Below, piece after piece: positions 23,701 to 34,200 of a DNA stretch of 64,000 nucleotides. Numbering within the stretch: position 1 is the stretch's first letter; the number at the start of each line of letters is the position of its first letter. Origin of the DNA: Symsagittifera roscoffensis (Eukaryota; Xenacoelomorpha; Acoela; Convolutidae); the NCBI RefSeq assembly GCF_963678635.1, contig NC_087069.1:47944276-48008275 (forward strand), read 5' to 3'. Below the pieces are notes generated by a model. That model was not told the DNA's origin. It saw only the letters and a list, made by a program, of their open reading frames with translations, and searched no databases. The position numbers were made by a program, and so were the translations under genes.

Positions 23701-26700
23701 CCCGGACAATTTTCCTTCTCCGGTTCCTTCTTCCGTGAACCTGGAACACTCCCCGGACTCTTGACCTAGTCCCAGGTGTTCAGTATCTTCCTTGAACGTC
23801 ACTTTCTTTTTCCTAACCTTGGTCTGCTCCAGAATGTCTTCGGGGATTTTGTCAACTAGTGACCGCACGACATCTTTGCTGTCAGTGACGCTTCCTCTTG
23901 ATGAGTCAGTATCGTTCACTGTCTCTTTTCTCCGAAGTATAGTGAATTCCGGTTTCTCTTTACCCTTCTCCTGGATCACTGGCTTATCATCTGATAGTTT
24001 CTCGAGCAACCTCATTAAGTCATCATCTATCTGTGCAGTTCCTGCTTCCACCTGGCTAAGATCATAGCCTTTTGCCTTGAGCGTCTCCATCACGATCTTC
24101 GACTTGAGTTATAATTCAGGATGATCTTCTATCGGTTTGCCTGACTTGTCCAGCCATCTCGTGAGTGGAAGACTGTCGTACGTTTCCTTGTTCATGAATG
24201 AGAAGCCATCTTTGATTTCAGGTCTTTCTGCTTCTCTTTGCTCTTGTCTCTCATAGAACTCCGCCTTCTTACTCAAGCTGTCGGCATTCTGATGTTTATC
24301 TCGCGTTCTATGCTCAATTATCATGTTGTATCCGTCCAGGCGAACTATCCACCTCCCAATGTAACTTTGGTCCATTGAGTACGTTTTCAGCCAGCTCAGT
24401 GCTCTGTTGTCGACTCGCAACTTGAATGGCTCACTGCCCAGGTACGCCCTGTATTTCTCGACAAAGGTAACCACCGCGAACATCTCAGCTTTCGGTGCTC
24501 CGTACTTCATTTCCGTGTCACTCAGGACTTTGCTCCCGTACGCTATTGGTCTCAAGACTGTCTTCCCATTCCATTCTTGTTCTTGGTGGAGAATCCCAGA
24601 AATCGCGACTACCGACGCATCCGTGTCTAGCACGTACATCCCTTTCTCGGTCGGCATACCCAGTACTGGTGCCTCACATAGCTCTTTCTTTATCCTCTGG
24701 AATGACTCTTCTGCTGCGTTGTTCCACGTGAACTTCTTGCCCTTGTGTCTCATTAATTGTTGCATCGGGTATACCTTGTCTGCATATCCTTTGATGAACT
24801 CTCTATAATAGTTAGCGAAACCCAGGAAGCTCATCAACTGGTGCTCTGTCTTCGGTGATTTCCAGGTCAGGACTGCTTCCACGGCGTCCGTATCAGGTCT
24901 GATGCCGTGCTTGTCTACCATCCTACCCAAGTATTTTATTGTATCCTTGAGTATCTCGCACTTTGATGGTTTACACTTTAGCCCCGACCTCTTCATGCAT
25001 GCAAACACTTCGTCTAGTCTCTCAATGTGGTCTTCCAGTGTTGGCGTCGCTATTACCACGTCATCCACGTAGCACATTACCAGATTGCCATACTTCTTCG
25101 TTACGCCTATCAGCGCGTGTGCCATCAACCGCTGAAACGTGGCTGTGGCATTGCAAAGTCCAAACGGCATCCGTTTCCATTGAAACAGACCCAACTCGCA
25201 GGCAAACCCTGTCTTGTCCCTGTCCTGCTTCCTTAGTGGTACTTGCCAAAAGGCCGAGCCTAAATCAAGAGTCGTAAAAAATTTTGCATCACCTAACTTC
25301 GAGAGGCTCTCATCAATCCTCGGTATGGGATAGGCATCCTTCACCGTGACGGAGTTCAGGTATCGAAAGTCACAACAAAACCTCAACTGGTCGCCTTTCT
25401 TTTTGGCCATCACTACTCCACATGCCCACGGTGACTTGGATGGTTCTATCATGTCATACTCTAGTAACGTCTCGATCTCTTTTCTACACGCGTCCGATTT
25501 GTGTGGGGTCATGCGCCTCGCCCCCTCCCTGTGTGGTACCGCGTTTTCCTCAAGTTCTATTTCATGCTCAACGAAATTACAACACCCGATATCCGCCTTA
25601 TGCCTCGAAAAAACTTCTTCGTTCCGCTCTAGTACGTCCTTGATGGCTTCGAGCTGTTCATCTTTCAGTTTGCCCCTCAAATGTTCAATCTCCGGCAGGA
25701 CCGGTTTTTCATTTTGCATTTCATCTAGTGTGGGTCGCTCTGGAAAGTTCGAACAGCTCGAAAGACCATCATCCGTTTCTGACTTAAGTGATTTAATAAG
25801 ACCTGAAGAATCTTTTATTTTCTGCAATCGTCTCAAGATACAAATTTTGTCCCTGTGATTGGGGCAATCAACAACTTCATTTTGTTTCGAGTTCTCAATT
25901 GTTTCATATCGAGTTTTAACCGGTAAAGCATATCCCAGTTTCCTCCCTCTCTGTATCGTGATCGGTATATCAAGGGTATTCAACAAGACACTGACGCAGA
26001 GGCCGCTCTTCGTTATCGAAAATGATCTTCCTAAAACAGCAGCACTTTGACTATTAGGATTCGGAACTATGCACACTTGCTTGTTGTCACTTAGTTCATT
26101 GTAATTTTTCATCCTCAAACTTACGATTGCCGCTTCATTAGCTTTTAGCCTCACCCTCCTACTCAAGAATACCGGTGCTTTGTTTTCATTTGCCATTATT
26201 AAATTTACCGGTTTGACTGCGTACCTCCTATCTGGGTTCCGTATCCTGAACATTGCGTTATTTAGATCAATCGTTACGTCGAAATTCCTGATGAAGTCTC
26301 TGCCCAAAATGAATTAGTCAGATTCATCTAGGTTTTCTACCACGATAAAGCTCATCCACAGGTTACGTTCCCCCAAATTGAGGGCTATTATCGGCGTCTT
26401 GCCCAGCACCCGTAGGGCCCCTTTGTTTGCAGCTGACAGCCGTATTCTCGAGTCTATCAAGTCACCTTTGTCAAAGCCCATCTTCTCCCAAGTTTCGATT
26501 GGTATAACGCTCAAGACTGCTCCCGTGTCAAGCAACCCACGCAACTGAGTCTTTTTGCCACTTATATCTAGCACGTGCCCTGTCACATCTGCCTCTGTTC
26601 CGATGTGCATTGCATCTTCTTCAAGCATGGCGCAGTGTCCAATCGATCTCACTTTCAACTCTTCTTTCCCTACGTAGATTTGCCCAATTAGGTCTTCGTC

Positions 26701-28850
26701 ACATGTTATCATCGTCTTGGTGTAGATGTTAATCCCATCTATATTTAGCATCACCTCGTGTGGACCATAAGCTTCAGTATACCTGTTATCATCACGTACC
26801 GACTTGCTGCCCCCTCTCGTGAGTAGTGCTCTCAGCGCTCTAGAAGTCGTTTGTGGGCTTATACGACTCAAGTAATCTGCGTACACATCAATATGCATTA
26901 CTGTCTGGTCACTCGGTTCGCTCCGGGGAGTATGTGCCCTCAGCGCTCTAGAAGTCGTTTGTGGGCTTATACGACTCAAGTAATCTGCGTACACATCAAT
27001 ATGCATTACTGTCTGGTCACTCGGTTCGCTCAAGTTTCTGGTTACCTCGTGGCCGCCCACTGTGATTATCGACATTATTCTAGCCCCGATTCTCGATATG
27101 CCGAATGGCTTTCCCGTTATCATTTTTACAGTGTTACAATTCCCGGTCTTTGTTGAGCCCGGTACAGCTTCTGGTGCTTGGTTCGATCCAGTTAATGCTT
27201 CGTTAAAATTCTGTCTTTCTATCTCCAGCTTTAGTCGTTGCTCTATTTCTTTCGCAGCCAGGTCTTGTTTCACTTTGGCAATTGCTTCCGTCGCCGCTTT
27301 CTCATAATTTATCTCTAGAGAGTTCCCTGCCGCGGATTCTATGGCATCATTAACATGTGATACAGCTTTCACTGTCTTCGTCGGCAATTCCGTGCTTGGT
27401 GCTCCTAAGTTCCTCGATTCAAATTCGTTTTGCCTGTTCCGCTGTTTCTGCACCGCCGCTAATGCCAACTTATGTTTAGGGTGACTCTGGTCCTTGACCG
27501 CTTCCCAGAACAAGGGACAGTCCATTCGGAAGTGCCCCTCCTGGTTACAGAAGAAGCATCTTGCGCCTATCTTGATGATTAAGCCACTATAGTACTCGTG
27601 TTCCTCCATCTGGCTCATTTCCTCCTCATCTGGTGCATATCCTAGACTCTTCATGCCTTGTTTGTATGTTGTGCAGTCAGCCACGTGGTGATCCGCCGAC
27701 CCGCAGTTCGCGCATGATCTGCGCTTGTCCATGTCATCTCTAGGTTTGTACCATGACGACCTCTGCGGTTGACTTCCCCCTTGCGTGTTCCTGTTTTCTG
27801 AATACGAGTATTTCTTGGGTTTCATCAGCATGTATTCCCTTGATTTCTGTCTCATTTCTTCTGGGGTTGGTGCGCTGTCTTTCGACAATGTGTAGTATGT
27901 TGCTAACATTGTCCTTAAGTCGTCACTTTTTACCCCATCAATGAACTTCGAGGCAATGCTAAAGTTTCTTCTGTTTGTCGACTCCTCTGGGTCACTCCTT
28001 CTTCTCAAGCTCTCGAGATCATCTAGGAACCGATCTATTGACTCGTCGTCCCTCTGCCTTCTCTTTTCAAATCGCATCATCGCTTGGTGACCCTTCATGC
28101 CTGACCCGAATCGATTCAGCAATATCTCGAAGATCTTGTCCGCGGTATCGCGTTCTTCTTCTTTCTTCGCAACCACGCATTTTAATGCTGTGCCTTCTAA
28201 ATTGCTGAGTATGGCTGTGCATGCTTGTCTTTCATCGTTCAAGTTGTCTTGCTCTAGATGTAATCTCATCACTTCCACCCACGTGTCAATGCATCCATCT
28301 GAGTCGTCTTTGAATTCTTTTGGCTTCTTGAATGTTTTTCTTGATTTCCCATCTCTCCTATCGCTCGAGTTAGTGTTCCTCGTGGCGAAGGCCTCTAGAG
28401 TCCTGTTCATCATCTCCCAAGTGTTTGCCCATGTCATAGCATCCGGACCTGCGTTGCTGTTAGCTGTTGAGTCCCCCGGACCAGTCGTTGTACTTGACAT
28501 TCCATTCTTCATGATTGTTTTAGCAGCTGTTGGTGCTATGCTCACCGTATCCCGGGTTAAGGGCAACGGTGTCGATTGCCGTTTGTTCCTTTGTGGTTCC
28601 ACAAAGTCAACTCTGGTGCCTTGCGCGCGATCCGCTGCCGGTCTTTCTTGTGAGGTAGAATTACTCAAGATTGCATCCAATTTCGCCTGTATTGCACACG
28701 AACTCTCGGCCTGATTTTTGCTCATTGTGTCCATTCTCTTTTCCAGGCTACCTAATTGGCTGTTGACATCATCATATCGGTTTTTTAACTGTTGCAAATC
28801 TTTTTTGATGTTCTTATCTCGTTCTTCATTGGTGGTTTCTACAAATTCCG
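20752..28850 (-). pseudogene. gag-pol region of element B (broken)
   Basis: Parts in minus-strand order: a gag coiled coil and retrotransposon-gag domain (about 28.8-27.9 kb); two CCHC zinc knuckles (about 27.73 and 27.55 kb); an aspartic protease with DTGA (near 26.52 kb); reverse transcriptase with LDLG (near 25.27 kb) and YVDD (near 25.07 kb); RNase H with a LDTDAS block (near 24.63 kb); integrase with an HHCC finger (about 23.07-22.93 kb), DD35E core and GPF module (about 22.16 kb); then a long acidic C-terminal extension ending in a possible macro-like fold (about 21.20-20.75 kb). The family is Ty3/Gypsy, from the order RT, RNase H, integrase and the GPF module. It carries a few breaks. 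A 108 bp in-frame tandem duplication is also present. Confidence 0.85.
26831..27031 (-). repeat. 108 bp tandem duplication with foreign filler inside B gag-pol
   Basis: The 93 bp segment 26831-26923 recurs at 26939-27031. The 15 bases between (26924-26938), with the two bases before them, read TCCGGGGAGTATGTGCC, an exact match to the tract-LTR junction of A at 8472-8488 and, on the other strand, to those of B and C. C and D have a single copy of the segment at the corresponding place. Confidence 0.8.
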
Positions 28851-28972
28851 ACCTATAGTAGGCTCTGGCTCTTCTTCCTCCAGTTCCAATTCGCTCGTTT
28901 CTCTCACTTCCTTGAGCTTCTTTATCATCAAATTTTCGGTAAATAAGTCATACAGCTTTCATAGTCAAGATA
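28847..28972 (-). repeat. Displaced pol fragment between B's gag and 5' LTR
   Basis: Bases 28847-28940 repeat, with a few differences, the pol C-terminal segment at about 21243-21335. The join to gag shares the six bases TCCGAC with both parents, suggesting a microhomology junction. A further 32 bases of unknown origin (28941-28972) follow before LTR homology begins at 28973. Confidence 0.65.
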
Positions 28973-30466
28973 GTCAAGTCTCCTATTGGTTCAGCTCAAG
29001 TGTCCCTGAACCACTTTCCCACTCGGCTGGTCACCTCTTCCAGTGAAGTCTCCTATTGGTCCAGCTAAGTTCCAAGCTATCTGAAAACCCTTGACAACGC
29101 CCCACACTCGGGCACTTTATTCAATTTACTGGTTTAAATTGCTAGGTTGATTGAAACGATCGAACTTGTAAAACAGTATGGGTATACTATTTAATTAATA
29201 TAAAGGTTTGATCCAACTTATCTGGTGTCAAAGTCACTGTCTTTTTTCGTTTTATGGTTTTTGTTCCTTTTTCTATTCTTTTTTGGTTTTTGTTTTGCTT
29301 TTTGTCTTTTTGCTCGTGTTTTTGTCCCCCTAGTTGCCCCCCTTTACTCGGTTAGCTAAGCCTCGTTCGGAGAGCGTATCAGGAAGTTTTCTTGAGTTTT
29401 CTTAAAAAGCTATCACGGTACAACCGGAAGGTTTGCACGTTCCTGTCGAACCGTACCGCCGGTACTCTAGAATGGGCATTCAGCCCGAAGCTGTCTCAAG
29501 TGGGTTCGACTCCGTAGTCTTGATGTCGTAAACACCCAGGAGCGCCATAAAAACACTATGTAACATTCGTCTACTGCAGTCACACATGAGGCTTAAGAAA
29601 AATAGGCCCTATAACTATTGGCTCAAGAGTCAGGGACACTATCTCTTGTGTTTTTCTACCTCAAGAACGGTCGGAGCCAGTTCGGTTCGTTTGTGACATG
29701 AGACTACTACCCGTTACAGCTTAAAGGCTACTACTAAAATATCCCCCCACTCTAGAATTAGAAACGTCCCCATACTTAGGTCTCTAGATACCCAAAATAC
29801 ATGAACGCCGTTAAAAACCGGGTTGGAACAATCTGTTAAGTTACTTTTTATTAGACAGTGGAACTTTGATCCATTTCAGATGGATCAACCTAAAACTCGC
29901 CTTACCTCAACATAACAATTATAAAACACACTCTAGAAATTCAAATTAAGTACTCACATCGTAGCACGCTCAAGAAAGGGAAGTACTTCAGTCGGTAATC
30001 AACTCGAGAATTAAATAATGTAACTAAATGAGTTTTAATGTTTATCAGTTTCAATGACAAGGACAAGTTTTAACTCTAGGATATAGTTTCTCGTGAACCA
30101 TTGGGACACTCAAGCTGTCCACCTTTCCACCGAAGGTTCACTCTAGTCCAGTTCAAATAATAATCCAATCGAGTAATGACAATCCAGTTCTCGGGAATAC
30201 GCTTGTCTCTGTTTCAGATGGGACAGCTCTACTCTTGTTCTATTGTGACAGAAATTGCGAATAGCAATTTCCCACCGTTTTATTTAGCAACTTTCCCGCG
30301 CTTGTTACTCGATTGTTCTGACTTCTCTTTTCTGATTTTCAGTTATCGCGAGAAATTCGTGCATGACAGGTTCCATTCGAAATTTTGAAAAATTAAATTT
30401 CACTCCAAAATCAAGTGTTTTTTGCTTCTCCCAAGGTCAAACTTCCGAATATGACCGACTGGCACA
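28973..30466 (-). repeat. 5' LTR of element B
   Basis: About 1.49 kb, homologous over its whole length to C's 5' LTR. The outer end is TGTGCC on the minus strand at 30466. It contains both hairpins (29866-29888, 30251-30271), TTATCGCGAG (30343-30352), a TATA-like stretch at 29185-29204 and an AATAAA signal at 29116-29121 (minus strand). The inner edge is uncertain because it abuts a rearranged segment. Confidence 0.75.
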
Positions 30467-30838
30467 ACCATTGGGACACTCAAGCTGTCCACCTTTCCAC
30501 CGAAGGTTCACTCTAGTCCAGTTTAGAATAGTACTCCAGTCAAGTCACAATAATCCAGTTCGTGGGAATACTCTTGTCTCTGTTTCGAATGGGACAGCTC
30601 TACTCTAGGTTATTGCTGTGACGGAAATTGCGAATAGCAATTTCCTACCGATTTTTCTTGCAACTTTCCCGCGATTGTCACTCGATTGTTCTGACTTCTC
30701 TTTTTTGACTTTCAGTTATCGCGAGAAAATCGTGCATGACATGCTCCATTCGAAATTTTGAAAAACTTAATTTCACCCCAAAATCAAGTGCTCTTGCTTT
30801 TCTCAAGGTCAAACCTCCAAACATGACCGACTGGCACA
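30467..30838 (-). repeat. 3' LTR remnant of element C (U3 end only)
   Basis: It matches 52862-53233 of C's 5' LTR with a single mismatch. It starts TGTGCC (minus strand) at 30838 beside the polypurine-like tract, and is cut off at an ACCATTGGG block where it joins the outer end of B's 5' LTR. The hairpin at 30623-30645 is a perfect 9 bp stem with loop GAATA. Confidence 0.8.
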
Positions 30839-31268
30839 TACTCCCCGGACTCAAGATCGATGTCCACATCGCGTGCTGTCGTCTGCCAGTGAATCCCCGA
30901 AAACCGAGTGTTGCTCAAGGTACAGTGCCAGTGGTCATTTACAGAAGTTTGCAGCAGACTTAAGCTTATCTACACCCCAAAATTCACGGCCATGTAAAAT
31001 TTTCACACTATCGCTAAACAGCAATCAAAATCTGCACACACCTGCACCTATGAATTCTCGCTTTTCAAGCCAATTATTTAAAATTTCTTTTGTCCCATTC
31101 AAACTAGGAAATTGTCATGCAGCATTTTCGTTTATATAATAGATATAGCATATTAATAACAATATCTTGTTTTGTTAAAATTTCTTTTTCGTTAACCCAG
31201 GTTTCACCCGGATCCACACTCAAGCCCCCTTTCCCTCTCAAGACTCAAGATCCATTCGAACCATCCAC
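30839..31268 (-). other. 3' UTR of element C with polypurine-like tract
   Basis: Homologous to 10971-11399. GTCCGGGGAG on the minus strand corresponds to plus-strand 30841-30850, two bases from the LTR. No gene is supported. Confidence 0.65.
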
Positions 31269-34200
31269 TCAACTCGCACTCTTCGCCTTGGAGGTGCTGC
31301 ACCCTGAAGTACTAGATACGGCAAACTGTCTCAACAGTTCTTCTTCATCATCGGAGCTAATCACGATTTCCTCCCAAGCCTTCAGCTGTTCATAGGATCG
31401 CATCCATTCTCTTTGCTCCTGCAACCTCTTTGCCTGGTTGGGTAGTGCCTTCACCCTAGATTCCCGGTTCAAACAAAAGGAGTTGTGCAGGCTCAAGCTC
31501 ACGTTCTTCGCCAGGTCCTCCTCTAGTTTCGATTCCCTCGCTTTGGTATTGTCTCTAGACATTTTACCCACTCTCTTCCATCCTGTCGTGATCGCATTTC
31601 GATGGGTTAACAGGGGTCTCTTGAAAGCTTCTGGCCCAATCTCGGCCTGGAACTGTCGATACTCCTTTTGATGCTTTCTCATGTGATCTTTCGTTGTCAT
31701 GTACAACCAAGACGTCAGTGTCGCCCGAAACCATGGAAAGTACCTCAAACGGCTCCATATGTGTCTGACTTCCGTCGGTTTGGCGAATACTTTGCACGCA
31801 GTCTCAAACAACTCGAGTCTCCTGCTGTAGTCTATCGCGTATATTGACTCAGCCGTTGGCGTCGTTGCTTCTATCTTCGTCACATTCTCTTCTATCCATC
31901 TCAGAGCCAACATCGTACTCACTACTAAGAGCGTCACCTTCTGCCGGTGATCCGGTAGTCCGATCGACCGAATTTCTTCCATATCCCACACCAGGCAAAG
32001 GTTCTTGTGATCTGGATACCACACCGTTTGTGCCAAACAGTGGCATGGGCATTCTCCATGGGTGATCTCAATGCTCCTGAGGTTACGCTCCCCCGAGGCT
32101 TCCAAGAGAGGCTCAAGCTCTATCATTTTCTCATGCATCGTGTCATTATCTTCCATGTTTGGAGCACCTCCCACAGGTTTTCCGATCACGTTTTGTCTCT
32201 CGTGATCGCTTGTGTTCTCACTCTCCAACTTCAAAAGTTCTTCTCCCCAGATTTCACTCAAGTCATCTCTCAATTCTTTTGGTACTGTCCCTCTGATTTT
32301 TCTCAACAACTTGTGCGAGTGATGCGATATCCGAGCCAACCTCACGCACTTGGGCACTGAGAAGGCCTTGTCCACCAATACTCTCTGATGCCTCCAGTTC
32401 AACCGTCCAAATCAACTTGAACATGGTGAGAGGTTCACATCACAACATACAGCTAAGAATTTAAAATGTGTCTGACACAATATATCGCATATAGGCTAGG
32501 TAAATTTACGAAGAGGCCGGGAGGGACGGGACAGGGCGGCAATTTGTGGCTTTCACCGCCCAAAAAAACATCGTTTGTTATATTTACTACTTCCATTAAC
32601 TGCTGCCGATTCTTAAAACTCGTGTCAATTGGTCTTAGCCAAAGATATTCAGTAAAACACTCTTGCATCGAGCTATGTGCAGTGGGTAGTGGCTTCCGCA
32701 CAAGTTGGCCATCATTGACCCTATCAAGGATTTTGCGTTCAATGGCAGGCCATAAGCTTCGCTCATGGGAAACCCCATTTCCGCCTCGAGACCAACCTTC
32801 CAGCTCCGGATGTGTTTTTGAGTCACCTGCAACACCCCAGGCCATGATTCTACGCTCAACGCCGTCACTAAATGGTGTTCAGACTCTAGTCTTTCCAGTG
32901 ACTGCAGACTACACATTCTCGAGAAGAATCCGAGAGCTGTTGCTATGTTCACCGTAGTTTTCGCGTAACACTCCGCTACTATTTGCACTTCACTTTTCTC
33001 CCTTTCCGTGATGTCTTCAAACCAAGTGACCAGGTCTTCTTTTTGAAAGGACAGTATTCTGACACATGACCGTCCATCGCAGGTGTGCTCTCCGTTCCCA
33101 CACGTCGAATCCAGACAGCTACCCGGCTCCATCTTCTTTGCTGACCCGAGCTTGCTCGTCTTTTCGCCTGACTCCTGCGTCTGAGGTGAGATTAGCTTGT
33201 GCAACACACTCAACTTTGCCAGATCTTCATCTTCCGTTGGTGCTAACCTCACTCGCTCGGTGGTTTCCTCGATCAGACTCGCGTGGGGATGTGGACACCA
33301 GGAGGGTCTTAATAGCTTCCATACCACTCCCAAGTTCGTGATTAACAAGCCATTTCCATTACCCATGTTCACTTCAACTCTCTTGTTCGAACGCGGTATG
33401 CTTACCACCTCTGGTGTTTTCTCAAGAATCAGGCCCAGGCTCGGCCCCTCTTTCTCTACCGTTTCTATTTCCATTATTCTTTCTGTCCAAAACTTCAGTA
33501 GCTCCGCCACCTCGTGGTTCCTGTGAGCGCCTCCTGTTTCTGAGTCTAAGAAGGGGTTGTAGGCTATTCCCATCACTCCTGACACGTATTGGTATTCCCC
33601 CTTCTCGCTGGGTCTCGAGTACTGCTCTGACGAGGCCAGGTTACGGTGAACATCATGCTCTTCTTCGAACTTCTTATTATAAAATCTCCGTACCTCGTCC
33701 AGCTTTCTGTGGTTCTCTAGGGACAGTCTGGAACCATCTTCTTTTTCTATACCAGTACTCTGATACACGTTTAAGATGATCGTTGAGACTCTTTTTTCCA
33801 CGGTTTTACTTCCGCTTGCTCTCTGGTGGCATGCCAAGATGGTACTATCAGACATCATTGACATTATCCATCTCAAGAAACATGTGGTATCCTTCCTCCT
33901 AGCCAGGCTCAAGCCTGAATTGTCCCTAGCCACGTGTTGCATCAATGCTTGATACACATCTAACTTTTTGCTTCCCAACTTCAGTCTATCATACGAGGTC
34001 AATGTCTCCAACTCTATTCCCACCAGACTCCAGGTGAACATTAGTTGTCCTGCAGTTCTAACGAAGGGATTCGCCCTTAATGGTGGTGCTGATGAGGATG
34101 TCCTCATTGCCTCTTCAAAATGATCCTTCAACAAGTTCTGCCAGGACCTCTTCAGCTGATTCGCCACTTCTATTTTATTGACCTCGGCCTTTTGCTGGGT

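Larger units (their letters stand above)
10060..30466 (-). mobile_element. Element B: giant Ty3/Gypsy-like LTR retrotransposon with second ORF
   Basis: Reading on the minus strand: 5' LTR (30466-28973), gag-pol (about 28850-20752), spacer, second ORF (20252-11400), 3' UTR and polypurine-like tract, 3' LTR (10970-10060). It is broken: a handful of interruptions across the coding parts plus rearranged sequence between the 5' LTR and gag. The U3 ends of its two LTRs differ at 4 of 216 positions by direct reading (30251-30466 against 10755-10970), so it is fairly young; the rest of the 3' LTR is recombinant and cannot be used for dating. Confidence 0.85.

Noticed and set aside
25346-25858. 170-residue antisense frame opposite RT in B, also seen in C (45515-46027) and D (60417-60929)
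   Set aside because: It is the mirror of strongly conserved RT coding sequence; its repetition follows from similarity of the sense strand and it has no domain of its own.
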